A DNA stretch of 64,000 bases. It comes from Rhodopseudomonas_A palustris_F (GTDB lineage: Bacteria > Pseudomonadota > Alphaproteobacteria > Rhizobiales > Xanthobacteraceae). Position 1 is the stretch's first letter, and every line of letters begins with the position of its first letter. Below the pieces are notes generated by a model. It did not search any database and was not told where the DNA came from. It worked only from the letters and a program-made list of their open reading frames with translations. Location: assembly GCF_000013745.1 (NCBI RefSeq), contig NC_007925.1, positions 2,852,001 to 2,916,000 of the forward strand, written 5' to 3'. The translations under genes were made by a program, and so were the position numbers. This document shows positions 46,795 to 56,202 of the stretch, in pieces.

Positions 46795-48134
46795 ACTGGG
46801 ATTATGTTTTTATCGGTGCAGGTCCGGCCTCATTGATTGCCGCAGGTCTGCTTTCGAAAAGCCAGCCGGGGGCGTGTATCCTAATATTGGAGGCAGGCGG
46901 CACGCTAAAGCATCGAGGATGTCCAGGAATGCGGCGTCGCACCTGCACAGATTGCAGCAAGAGCGGGTGCCGGGTGACGATGGGCGTCGGCGGCTCAAGC
47001 GCTGGATTCGGGAACAAGATGTGCCGTTTTCCGGCCAGTTCGGAGACATTGTCCTTAGTTCCGCAGGAAGTGCGTTTGCAGGTGGAGGATATCATAGCTC
47101 AACTGTTGGGCCGCGATCCCGGGCCGCCCGAGGTGTCGGAGTTTCCTGTTGGGACAGTTCGTCGCAAATTCTACTCAGCCGATGTGTTGTTCCGATCGGA
47201 GTATGGGGCTCTTATCGCCAAGTTGTTGGCCGAGCTATCCCATTCTGTTGAATTGCGCTCGGATGCGGCAGTTGCGTCCGTTCAAAAAGGGGCTGAGGGC
47301 TTTGAACTTCAACTCGCCTCAGGGGAAAAGGTCAAAACGTCAAAGCTGGTATTGGGAACAGGGCGATCGGGGCACAAATTTATCCGACGGACGCTTGATT
47401 CTCTTGGCGTGTCATATGTCGAGGCGGAGACCGATGTGGGAATTCGACTGGAAGCACGCACCGGCTTATTTAGCGAATCTTTCTTCTATCAAAACGATCC
47501 AAAGTTTAAAGTCGATCACGGGGAATTGGGAACTTCCCGAACATTCTGCGCCTGTCGGGGCGGACACATAGTGCCAGTAAAGTTTGGGAATGGCTTCTTC
47601 GCCGACGGGGCGTTTGTGAGTGGTCTCAGTGACGTTACGAATGTTGCTCTGATGGTTCGATCATCTCAACTGCTAACCTCAGAGCAACTCGACGAGTGGT
47701 GCCGGTTTGTGAACGTTCGTTCTGGGCAGAGCCTTCTCCTCGGCGAGGTCAGCGCTGAAGGCGGTCCCTCCGCGGCGACTATACTTGCGAGCGTTCCCGT
47801 TTGGCCATCCGATCGGCACAAATCGTTGATGGCGGAACTCTTGGACGCGGTAGTCGCCGGAAAGCAGGTGGACATGTTCGGAACATCAATTCCCGGAGAA
47901 GCTGTAAAGATTTATGGCCCAGCGGTGGATCGTTATTGGCCCTTGCCTAGTCTATCCACAGGTTTTCAGACCAATGTCGAAGGGCTGTCCATTATAGGGG
48001 ATGCTGCGGGGCTATCCAGGGGTATCGTACAGGCTCTGGCGTCCGGGGTCGGTTGGGCCTTGGTAGAATCAGTCGCAACTGGCATGCTTATTGATGAAGT
48101 GTTGACACACCCCAATTCATCGAAAGCGGCTTGA
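46791..48134 (+). CDS. COG2509-like FAD-dependent dehydrogenase, cassette gene 4
   Basis: The 447-aa flavoprotein has the fingerprint YVFIGAGPASLIAAGLL at residues 5-21. It then has a Cys-rich segment (GCPGMRRRTCTDCSKSGC, 43-60) directly before GVGGSSAGFGNKM. A later TFCACRGGHIVPV resembles the CMCPGG motif of COG2509 proteins. The C-terminal SIIGDAAGLSRGIVQA is the second FAD contact. COG2509 members are dehydrogenases of unknown substrate, some linked to metal or anaerobic chemistry. It overlaps both neighbours. Confidence 0.78.
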   Translation: MNWDYVFIGAGPASLIAAGLLSKSQPGACILILEAGGTLKHRGCPGMRRRTCTDCSKSGCRVTMGVGGSSAGFGNKMCRFPASSETLSLVPQEVRLQVEDIIAQLLGRDPGPPEVSEFPVGTVRRKFYSADVLFRSEYGALIAKLLAELSHSVELRSDAAVASVQKGAEGFELQLASGEKVKTSKLVLGTGRSGHKFIRRTLDSLGVSYVEAETDVGIRLEARTGLFSESFFYQNDPKFKVDHGELGTSRTFCACRGGHIVPVKFGNGFFADGAFVSGLSDVTNVALMVRSSQLLTSEQLDEWCRFVNVRSGQSLLLGEVSAEGGPSAATILASVPVWPSDRHKSLMAELLDAVVAGKQVDMFGTSIPGEAVKIYGPAVDRYWPLPSLSTGFQTNVEGLSIIGDAAGLSRGIVQALASGVGWALVESVATGMLIDEVLTHPNSSKAA

Positions 48135-49078
48135 TGATCCGATTTGGAGTTGCAGGCTTCCCCCCTGCATTCAAGGAGTCGAAGTATAGAAAGAACAGGT
48201 TCGATGTCCTGCATTGGCTCGTCGATCTGCAACTCGATGCGTTCGAGTTGCAGATGACGTATGGTCCGCGAATGACTGCCGAGAATTGCGTCCTCTTTCG
48301 TCAGATGTCTGAGGCCACTGGGGTGCGGCTGTCTGTTCACGCTTCGTACTTCATTGTCTTTACAAGCGACGATCCGGCGAAGATTCTGCAATCCGAGGAT
48401 ACGCTAAAGCGCACGTATGAGGCAGCTGAACGTCTTGGGGCAAGGACGATCGTGCTGCATCCTGGTCCGCTATACGGGGCGAGCGGTAGTGAGCCTCTCG
48501 AACGATTCGTGGAGAATACTGGAAATTGCTTGAATTCAATAGGTCGGACCGACATTGGGCTCTTTGTGGAAACAGCCGGCAAAGTCGGGCAGCTCGGTTC
48601 GGTTGACGAGATCCTGGAAATTTGTACCCGGCTTGACGGCACATTCCCCTGCATCGACTTTGGCCACGTGCATGCTCGCACACTAGGGACGCTCGAAGAT
48701 CCCGCAGCTGTTGATGCCATTGCGTCACAACTAGAATTGTATCTGCAATCAAGAGACAATTTACGAATCCATTTTCATTATACGCCGATCCATTTTGGTC
48801 AGCGTGGCGAAATTCAACACCGAGCCATTCATGATCGGTATCCGCCGTTAGCTCAACAATCGCTTTTCGGGACTTCCACGCCGGGAGAGCAATCTCGGGA
48901 TGGGCTGTTTCATCCGCGAGTGGAACCCGTAGCTGCTGCCCTTGCTCGCCTATGTGTTGCTTCGCGGATGGACTTCACTGTCATCTCAGAAACGCACGAC
49001 AGTCAGGAGGAGGGCGCCGCCGCTCTGAGAGATGCCGTCATTTGCCATAATTTGGGTACTAGGTTGGATGCGGCTTAA
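48134..49078 (+). CDS. Endonuclease-IV-like TIM-barrel protein, cassette gene 5
   Basis: The 314-aa protein starts at the ATG of a TGATG overlap with gene 4 (TTG at 48131 is the alternative). Metal-ligand patterns of AP-endonuclease family 2 appear in order: VHASYF, LHPGPLYG, VETAGKVGQL, CIDFGHVHA, IHFHYTP, IQHRAIHD and ISETHD. They correspond to most of the nine zinc ligands of Nfo, although the Nfo Asp before the last His pair looks changed. It could be a nuclease, a sugar isomerase or an epimerase. Confidence 0.72.
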   Translation: MIRFGVAGFPPAFKESKYRKNRFDVLHWLVDLQLDAFELQMTYGPRMTAENCVLFRQMSEATGVRLSVHASYFIVFTSDDPAKILQSEDTLKRTYEAAERLGARTIVLHPGPLYGASGSEPLERFVENTGNCLNSIGRTDIGLFVETAGKVGQLGSVDEILEICTRLDGTFPCIDFGHVHARTLGTLEDPAAVDAIASQLELYLQSRDNLRIHFHYTPIHFGQRGEIQHRAIHDRYPPLAQQSLFGTSTPGEQSRDGLFHPRVEPVAAALARLCVASRMDFTVISETHDSQEEGAAALRDAVICHNLGTRLDAA

Positions 49079-49099
49079 TTGATCGTTTCATCGATCCGA

Positions 49100-49936
<837 letters not shown>

Positions 49937-49960
49937 GAATCGATTTTCTGATCGACACGA

Positions 49961-49992
49961 AAGCCCCGCGGTGCAAGCCGCGGGGTTTTTCT
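49961..49992 (+). terminator. Terminator of hppA, copy 2
   Basis: A stem ccccgcgg with ccgcgggg is followed by five T. It has the same stem as the terminator at 44491-44519 but a different loop and flanks. Confidence 0.85.
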
Positions 49993-50063
49993 TTGGGCGC
50001 TGATCAGCCATTGTTAGAGTTGGCCGCAAATGCCGCGACGGAGTTGAACGCTTCGCTCGCCCC

Positions 50064-50153
50064 GTCATGACCGGGCTTGCCCCGGCCACCCACGCCCACA
50101 GCCATGGCTTTCGACGTTTCCGTGGCTGGCCGGGACCAAGCCCGGCCATGACC
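50064..50153. repeat. Dispersed repeat, ccgggctcgtcccggcca family (copy 2)
   Basis: gtcatgaccgggcttgcccc and its inverted end gaccaagcccggccatgac enclose arms cccacg/cgtgg, as in the copy at 40974-41059. It occupies most of the 322-bp gap between the truncated hppA and the next small gene. Confidence 0.75.
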
Positions 50154-50258
50154 TGGAGAGGGCGGTGCTGTTCGAGACGGCGCTGATGTGGAGGGCCGGA
50201 TTGCGCGTCGCATGATCCGGGCTTTATCTGTCTGCGCCCCAGATCAAGGAACGAATCG

Positions 50259-50417
50259 ATGTCGCTGTCGTCCGCCAAGAACTACGCGCTGCGCGCCGCC
50301 AAATCGCAGGATCACAAGGAGGCGGCCGAGCTGCTCTCCAAAGCGATCCTGGAACTGGCCGGCGCGATCGAGGCCACCGACGCCAAGATCAAGAGCCTCA
50401 ACAAGGCGAAGGGATAA
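50259..50417 (+). CDS. Small helical (coiled-coil) protein
   Basis: The 52-aa frame starts at an ATG with AAGGA 8 bases upstream. It is one charged amphipathic helix with Ala/Leu heptads (EAAELLSKAILELAGAIEA) and a Lys-rich end. Codon use matches the core genes. I do not recognise the family. It is followed by a terminator-like hairpin. Confidence 0.55.
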   Translation: MSLSSAKNYALRAAKSQDHKEAAELLSKAILELAGAIEATDAKIKSLNKAKG

Positions 50418-50472
50418 GGCGAGGGCGCGGCGGACGAAGCCAACAGGAGGTTGAGCGACGCACAATGAAAAA

Positions 50473-50498
50473 CCCCGCGGCGGGCGCCGCGGGGCTTT
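50473..50498. terminator. Hairpin between the small coiled-coil gene and bamE
   Basis: A 10-bp GC stem (ccccgcggcg with cgccgcgggg) with a two-base loop, A-rich on the left and T-containing on the right, lies between converging genes and could stop both. Confidence 0.65.
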
Positions 50499-50524
50499 CA
50501 ACGATGCAATCAGGCGGCCGGCGC

Positions 50525-51010
50525 TTAGTGGAAGCTGATCAGCTTGAACAGCGGCGCCAGGTAGCTCATTTCCTGGCCCGAGGTCGGCGTGGTGCGGCTG
50601 ATGAAGTCGAAGATCTTGCCGTCCTGCAGGCCGTAATTGGCGATCCGCCGAACTTGGCGGTTCTGGTCGAAATAGATCGCGATCACCCGCTGGTCGATCA
50701 GCTTCTGCGGCATGAACGCCACCGGCCGCTCGGCGCGCTGCGAGATGTAGTAGAACACCTCGCCGCTCAATGTGGCGACGGTGGAGGGGGTGCCCATCAC
50801 GATCAGCACCTGGTCCTGGCTGGCGCCGATCGGAATCTGCTCGAGCGCGCCGGTGGGTAGGATATAGCCCTTCTGAAACTGCTCGGAGGTGCAGCCGGGC
50901 AGCGCGACGCACAGCATCGCCACCGCGACCAGCGGTCGCAACCCTTGCCGGAGCGCAGCAAAAACCCGCGGAAACGCGCGGCTTGCGCGTTGGTCAATCG
51001 AAAGTGTCAT
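50525..51010 (-). CDS. bamE: Outer-membrane assembly lipoprotein BamE
   Basis: The 161-aa protein belongs to the SmpA/OmlA family of the BAM complex that inserts beta-barrel proteins. The N-terminal region ends in a lipobox LPGC (about residue 35) after a hydrophobic stretch. The core contains LEQIPIGASQDQVLIVMGTPS and VFYYISQ. The ATG at 51010 is used; the frame to 51079 adds unrelated residues. It is divergent from the bc1 chaperone gene. Confidence 0.9.
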   Translation of the reverse strand: MTLSIDQRASRAFPRVFAALRQGLRPLVAVAMLCVALPGCTSEQFQKGYILPTGALEQIPIGASQDQVLIVMGTPSTVATLSGEVFYYISQRAERPVAFMPQKLIDQRVIAIYFDQNRQVRRIANYGLQDGKIFDFISRTTPTSGQEMSYLAPLFKLISFH

Positions 51011-51117
51011 TCGGGAGCGGGCCCCATCCCCTTGCATCGAACACGGTGTTGCCGTACCCGGCTGCAATCCCCTTGGCAATAGGTGCGGCCGTCGCGGGCT
51101 CGCAGTAGGAACCCATC

Positions 51118-51669
51118 ATGATTTGGCCGTTTGATCAATTCACCAGTCCCCGGTCGCCGTCGCGCGGCACCATTGAAGCCATCTATGGCATGATCGTGGC
51201 GCAAGCGCGAGAACCGGCATTTTATAAGACCTTGGGTGTGCAGGACTCGGTCAACGGCCGTTTCGAGATGATCGTGTTGCACCTGTGGCTGGTGCTGCGG
51301 CAGGCCCGCGCGCAGTCCGACAACGTGGCGTTCGGCCAGGCGTTGTTCGACTATTTCTGTAGCGATCTGGACGCCAATCTGCGCGAAATGGGCGTCGGCG
51401 ACTTGACGGTGCCGAAGCGGATGCAGAAGTTCGGCGAGGCGTTCTACGGCCGCGCGGCGGCCTATGACAACGCCCTGGCCGACGAAGACAATCCCAGCGA
51501 AGCGATGGCCAAGGCGTTGTGCCGTAACGTGCTGAACGGCTTCGGGCTGGACAAGGCGCGGCTGCTGGCGGCCTATGTCGATAACGCCGCGGCGACCCTG
51601 GCACGGGTCGACGCGGCCGCGCTGCGCAGCGGTCGCTGGCGATTCCCGCCGGCGCTGGCCGTGGCCTGA
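51118..51669 (+). CDS. Ubiquinol-cytochrome c chaperone (CBP3/UQCC1 family)
   Basis: The 183-aa protein is related to mitochondrial CBP3, which helps to assemble cytochrome b of the bc1 complex. IYGMIVAQAREPAFYKTLGVQDSVNGRFEMI and the helical LFDYFCSDLDANLREMGVGDLTVPKRMQK are characteristic. It precedes yceD, plsX and fabH, as in many alphaproteobacteria. Confidence 0.9.
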   Translation: MIWPFDQFTSPRSPSRGTIEAIYGMIVAQAREPAFYKTLGVQDSVNGRFEMIVLHLWLVLRQARAQSDNVAFGQALFDYFCSDLDANLREMGVGDLTVPKRMQKFGEAFYGRAAAYDNALADEDNPSEAMAKALCRNVLNGFGLDKARLLAAYVDNAAATLARVDAAALRSGRWRFPPALAVA

Positions 51670-51691
51670 TTGCCGAACGCAGGATGATCCG

Positions 51692-52252
51692 ATGACCGAC
51701 ATGGCCAATCCATGGAGCCTTCCGGTGGTGGTGGCGCAGATCCCCGAAACCGGCCTGCACCGCGAGCTCGCGGCCAACGCCCATGAGCGCACCGCGATGG
51801 CCGCGCTGGGCGGCTTGCGCGAAATCCTGTCGGCGTCGGCATCGTTCGATCTGGTGCCGATCGTCGAGGGCAGGGTGCGGGTGGTCGGCCGGGTCCGCGC
51901 CAGGGTCGGGCAGACCTGCGTGGTGACGCTGGAGCCGATCGAGAACGACGTCGACGAGGCGATCGACCTGATCTTCGCGCCGGCCTCGCAAATTCCGGAA
52001 ATGGCCGACCTGGTCGACGACGACGCCGAGGGCGGCGCCGACGTTCCGGACCCGCCGGAGCCAATCGAGCACGGTTTGATCGACGTCGGCCGCGTCGCCA
52101 CCGACGCGCTGTTTCTCGGCCTCGACCCCTATCCGCGCAAGCCCGACGCCACGTTCGAGCCGTTGATCACCCCGGACGATCCCGAGGAGCATCCGTTCGC
52201 CGCGTTAAAAGCGTTGAAAACCGCCCCGGCGCCGGCAAAATCCAAGAAATAG
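51692..52252 (+). CDS. yceD: YceD-family (DUF177) protein
   Basis: The protein has 186 aa from the ATG at 51692, 22 bp after the upstream gene. The core VRVVGRVRARVGQTCVVTLEPIE is the DUF177 signature; in many bacteria the pattern has two Cys, here only one. DUF177 proteins are linked to 23S rRNA and large-subunit processing. The usual neighbour rpmF is absent; plsX follows after 298 bp, in which I see no gene. Confidence 0.85.
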   Translation: MTDMANPWSLPVVVAQIPETGLHRELAANAHERTAMAALGGLREILSASASFDLVPIVEGRVRVVGRVRARVGQTCVVTLEPIENDVDEAIDLIFAPASQIPEMADLVDDDAEGGADVPDPPEPIEHGLIDVGRVATDALFLGLDPYPRKPDATFEPLITPDDPEEHPFAALKALKTAPAPAKSKK

Positions 52253-52550
52253 CCCAGCGGTTCGCTTCGCCCGACGCAGTAGAAAACTACCGGTGGGATG
52301 CTGGCGGCGGGCCGCACCGGACCGATTTTCGAGATTCGTGCGGGTTTCGGCGGCAAATACCGGCTCCAGGGCCGTGATGTTCGACTTAAAACGGGCAGGT
52401 CGGGATGTTGTATCGGGGCGGAGAAACGTTATTGTCCCCGCCCGATAGGAGCGCGGCGCTGCGCTCCGGCCATCGCCCCTGACCGGCGAAATTCATTCGT
52501 CTGCGGCCAAGCGCTTTGGGGCCGCGACTTGTTAGGTTTCCGGAACGTTC

Positions 52551-53612
52551 ATGTCCCAAAAGGTTCGAATCGCGCTTGACGCCATGGGCGGCGATTTCGG
52601 CGCTTCGGTCGTCGTTCCCGGCGCGGCTATTTCGCTTACCCGGCACCCCGACTCCGAATTCCTGCTGTTCGGCGACAGCGCCCTGATCAACAAGCAGCTC
52701 GATCTGCATCCGGCACTGCAGAAAGTGTCGCGTGTGTTCCACACCGACATAGCCGTCAGCATGCACGACAAGCCGAGCCAGGCGCTGCGCCGCGGCCGCA
52801 AGGTGTCGTCGATGTGGCTGGCGATCGAGGCGGTGAAGAAGGGCGAGGCCGATGTTGCGGTCTCCGCCGGCAACACCGGCGCCTTGATGGCAATGGCGCG
52901 TTTCTGTCTGCGCACGCTGCCCGGCATCGACCGGCCGGCGATCGCGGCGATCTGGCCGACGATCCGCGGCGATTCGGTGGTGCTGGATCTCGGCGCCACC
53001 ATTGGCGGCGATGCCGAACATCTGAAAGCGCTGGCGGTGATGGGCAGCGCGATGGCCAGCGTATTGTTCGATCTGGAACGGCCGACCGTGGGCCTGTTGA
53101 ACATCGGCGTCGAGGAAATCAAAGGCGGCGAGGAAATCCGCGCCGCCGCCGAATTGCTGCGCGAGATGAATTCGCCGCAATTCGAATTCATCGGCTTCGT
53201 CGAGGGCGACGGCATCGGCAAGGGCGCCGCGGACGTCATCGTGTCGGAAGGTTTCAGCGGCAACATCGCGCTGAAGGCGGCCGAGGGCACCGCGCGGCAG
53301 ATCAGCGAATATCTCAAGGCGGCGATGTCGCGGACCTGGCGCTCCAAGATCGGCTATCTGTTCGCCCGCGAGGCGTTCCGCTCGCTGCGCGACAAGATGG
53401 ACCCGAACAAATCCAACGGCGGCGTGTTCCTCGGCCTCAACGGCGTGGTGGTCAAGAGCCACGGCGGAACCAGCGCCGACGGCTTTGCCTATGCGGTCGA
53501 CGTTGGCTATGACATGGTCCGCTACGATCTCCTGAACAAGATCAACCAAACGCTCAATCGCGGTGGCGGCGCCCTTGGCGGTACGCCCACCGCTCGGGAG
53601 GCTGTCTCGTGA
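52551..53612 (+). CDS. plsX: Phosphate acyltransferase PlsX
   Basis: The 353-aa enzyme makes acyl-phosphate from acyl-ACP for phospholipid synthesis. RIALDAMGGDFGASVVVPGA opens the protein. SAGNTGALMAMA and EGFSGNIALKAAEG are conserved. It overlaps fabH by 4 bases. Confidence 0.97.
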   Translation: MSQKVRIALDAMGGDFGASVVVPGAAISLTRHPDSEFLLFGDSALINKQLDLHPALQKVSRVFHTDIAVSMHDKPSQALRRGRKVSSMWLAIEAVKKGEADVAVSAGNTGALMAMARFCLRTLPGIDRPAIAAIWPTIRGDSVVLDLGATIGGDAEHLKALAVMGSAMASVLFDLERPTVGLLNIGVEEIKGGEEIRAAAELLREMNSPQFEFIGFVEGDGIGKGAADVIVSEGFSGNIALKAAEGTARQISEYLKAAMSRTWRSKIGYLFAREAFRSLRDKMDPNKSNGGVFLGLNGVVVKSHGGTSADGFAYAVDVGYDMVRYDLLNKINQTLNRGGGALGGTPTAREAVS

Positions 53613-54586
53613 CTGTCACACGCTCGGTAGTGCTCGGCTGCGGTTCCTATCTGCCGGAGCGGATTCTGACCAACGCCGAACTCGCCGCCAAGGTTGATAC
53701 CTCGGACGAGTGGATCGTGCAGCGCACCGGCATCAAGCAGCGCCACATCGCCGCCGAGGGCGAGTTCACCTCGCATCTGGCGATCAAGGCGGCGCAGGCG
53801 GCGCTCGACGACGCCGGCATCGACGCGCAATCGATCGACCTCATCGTGCTCGCCACCTCGACCCCCGACAACACCTTTCCCGCCACCGCGGTCGCGGTGC
53901 AGGCGGCGCTCGGCATCCACCATGGCGCGGCGTTCGACTTGCAGGCGGTGTGCTCGGGCTTCGTCTTCGCGGTCGCCACCGCCGACAATTTTTTGCGCGG
54001 GGGGTCCTTCAAGCGGGCGCTGGTGATCGGCGCCGAAACCTTTTCGCGGATTCTCGACTGGAACGATCGCGGCACCTGCGTGCTGTTCGGCGACGGCGCC
54101 GGCGCCATCGTGCTGGAGGCGCAGCAGGGTTGGGGCACCAGCGTCGATCACGGCGTGCTGACCACGCATCTGCGCTCCGACGGTCGCCACAAGTCCAAGC
54201 TCTATGTCGACGGCGGACCGTCCTCGACCGGCACCGTCGGGCATCTGCGCATGGAAGGCCGCGAAGTGTTCAAGCACGCGGTCGGCATGATCACCGGGGT
54301 GATCATCGACGCGTTCGAGGCCAGCGGCACCACGCCGAAGGACATCGACTGGTTCGTGCCGCATCAGGCCAACAAGCGGATCATCGACGCCTCGGCGCAC
54401 AAGCTGCATCTGGCGCCGGAGAAGGTGGTGCTCACCGTCGATCGCCACGGCAACACTTCGGCGGCGTCGATTCCGTTGGCGCTCGACACCGCGGTGAAGG
54501 ACGGCCGCATCAAGAAGGGCAACCTGGTGCTGCTGGAAGCGATGGGCGGCGGCTTCACCTGGGGCTCGGCTTTGGTGCGTTGGTAA
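53609..54586 (+). CDS. fabH: Beta-ketoacyl-ACP synthase III
   Basis: The 325-aa enzyme condenses acetyl-CoA with malonyl-ACP to start fatty-acid synthesis. The catalytic triad is visible: Cys115 in AVCSGF, His in VPHQANKRI and Asn in HGNTSAAS. GTG is the start, overlapping the plsX stop. Confidence 0.97.
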   Translation: MTVTRSVVLGCGSYLPERILTNAELAAKVDTSDEWIVQRTGIKQRHIAAEGEFTSHLAIKAAQAALDDAGIDAQSIDLIVLATSTPDNTFPATAVAVQAALGIHHGAAFDLQAVCSGFVFAVATADNFLRGGSFKRALVIGAETFSRILDWNDRGTCVLFGDGAGAIVLEAQQGWGTSVDHGVLTTHLRSDGRHKSKLYVDGGPSSTGTVGHLRMEGREVFKHAVGMITGVIIDAFEASGTTPKDIDWFVPHQANKRIIDASAHKLHLAPEKVVLTVDRHGNTSAASIPLALDTAVKDGRIKKGNLVLLEAMGGGFTWGSALVRW

Positions 54587-54717
54587 GCGTTTACGTCAAG
54601 TTTTAACGACAGCACTTTGTATTTCCATGCGTTTGCATTGATGAGCGCTGTTGACCCAGCGTCGCTAACCTCTTAATTTCGATCGATGAATTTGTTCGCC
54701 GTGAGTTGGGGCAGGCG

Positions 54718-55044
54718 ATGACCGGAACCGGAAAGACAGTGACACGCGTCGATCTGTGCGAAGCCGTCTACCAAAAGGTGGGGCTGTCGCGCACGGAGTC
54801 GTCTGCGTTCGTCGAGCTCGTATTGAAAGAGATCACCGACTGCCTGGAGAAAGGCGAGACGGTGAAGCTGTCGTCGTTCGGCTCGTTCATGGTTCGCAAG
54901 AAAGGCCAGCGAATCGGGCGTAATCCGAAGACCGGCACCGAGGTGCCGATCTCGCCGCGCCGGGTGATGGTGTTCAAACCATCGGCGATCCTGAAGCAGC
55001 GGATCAACGCCAACGGCGCCGCTGCCCCCACCAAGACCGACTGA
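54718..55044 (+). CDS. ihfA: Integration host factor subunit alpha
   Basis: The protein has 108 aa from the ATG at 54718. It is a DNA-bending HU/IHF-family protein with GETVKLSSFGSFMVRKKGQRIGRNPKTG, including the GRNPKTG arm, and a short C-terminal extension. It partners with IhfB elsewhere. It precedes the merR gene by 8 bp. Confidence 0.95.
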   Translation: MTGTGKTVTRVDLCEAVYQKVGLSRTESSAFVELVLKEITDCLEKGETVKLSSFGSFMVRKKGQRIGRNPKTGTEVPISPRRVMVFKPSAILKQRINANGAAAPTKTD

Positions 55045-55052
55045 TCGGGAGC

Positions 55053-55811
55053 ATGCATTTGGACAAAGCGCCCGATGCATTCCGAACCATCAGCGAGGTC
55101 GCCGACGACCTCGACATCCCGCAGCACGTGCTGCGTTTCTGGGAAACCCGATTCGCCCAGATCAAGCCGATGAAGCGCAGCGGCGGCCGCCGCTATTATC
55201 GCCCCGACGACGTCGACCTGCTGCGCGGCATTCGCCGGCTGTTGTACGGCGAGGGCTACACCATCCGCGGCGTGCAGCGCATCCTGAAAGAGCAGGGCAT
55301 CAAATCGGTGCAAGGCCTCGCCAACGGCCTGGCCCGGCCGGCGGCGCCGGATCCGCGTGATGTCGAATCGCCGTCCGGCGGGTTCGACGAGGCCAACCTG
55401 CCGTCGCCGGAGCTTGACGCGGACACCGACGACGAGGCCGAGGATCACCGCACGGCGCCGGTCGTGGTGCGGCGTGAACCGGCGCTGGGTGCGCTGGGCG
55501 CGGCGCGGCGCGAACCTACGCTTCGATCTGCAGTTGGATCTACCCTTGGTTCTCCGCTTGGATCTCCGCTCGGCGCTTCCTTGGGGCCGGCACGGCGCGA
55601 GCCGGATCTTGGGCCGGATCTTGGGCCGCCGCATGGGCCGGCGATGCTGCGGCACGCCGAGGACGGTCGCCCCTCCGCCCATTCGGTCTCGGCTGCGAAT
55701 CGGCGGGAACTCGATCTCGAGCGGTTGGAAACCGCGTTGCAGGATCTGGTCGCCTGCAAGCAGATGCTGGACAGCGCCTTCGAGGACGGCTCGCCGTCGG
55801 CCGCGCTGTGA
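55053..55811 (+). CDS. MerR-family transcriptional regulator
   Basis: The 252-aa protein has an N-terminal winged helix, FRTISEVADDLDIPQHVLRFWETRF (residues 7-31) and the wing RRYYRPDDVDLL. After a helix to about residue 90, the middle (about 145-205) is low-complexity, with repeated GSPLG/RREP/DLGP units made from short tandem DNA repeats. A final helix ends the protein. It lacks metal-binding Cys. This MerR next to ihfA is conserved in alphaproteobacteria; its target is unknown. Confidence 0.9.
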   Translation: MHLDKAPDAFRTISEVADDLDIPQHVLRFWETRFAQIKPMKRSGGRRYYRPDDVDLLRGIRRLLYGEGYTIRGVQRILKEQGIKSVQGLANGLARPAAPDPRDVESPSGGFDEANLPSPELDADTDDEAEDHRTAPVVVRREPALGALGAARREPTLRSAVGSTLGSPLGSPLGASLGPARREPDLGPDLGPPHGPAMLRHAEDGRPSAHSVSAANRRELDLERLETALQDLVACKQMLDSAFEDGSPSAAL

Positions 55812-55931
55812 GTGCCGAAGCGGTTCGCCCACGAGCCGCGGCAGCCCAATCGCCACGATCGGTGGCAATTCGCCTCCGCGGTTCTTGCGCCCGGGCCTGA
55901 ACGAAGCTACAGGAACGGAGCCAGTTGGCAT

Positions 55932-56009
55932 CGGAGCGTAGCGCAGCCCGGTTAGCGCACTAGTCTGGGAGACTAGGGGTCGAAGGTTCAAATCCTTTCG
56001 CTCCGACCA
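55932..56009 (+). tRNA. tRNA-Pro (GGG anticodon)
   Basis: A full cloverleaf is readable: acceptor stem cggagcg (55932-55938) with cgctccg (55999-56005), anticodon stem ctagt/actag around the loop ctgggag giving anticodon GGG, T-arm ggttcaaatcc, and encoded CCA. No integrase or flanking duplication is seen beside it. Confidence 0.95.
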
Positions 56010-56202
56010 CCTCTACCAAGCTGTTTCAATAGCTTGTGTCTTTGTGCTGCGAAAACCCATTCAGCAGTTCGACAATCCCCTCGTGGTTCGCCGTGGCGGC
56101 GGAAATCGCATCCGATCCGCGAAAAATTGACGCCGGTCAGGGTGCCTCGGTCGCCAAGCTGGCATCGCTGGTCAAGTCATTTGCGGTCTCGCGGAGGATT
56201 CG

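Noticed and set aside
55932..56009. tRNA-Pro as an integration site for the cassette
   Set aside because: The tRNA is 6 kb from the cassette, has no 3' duplication next to it and no integrase gene nearby.
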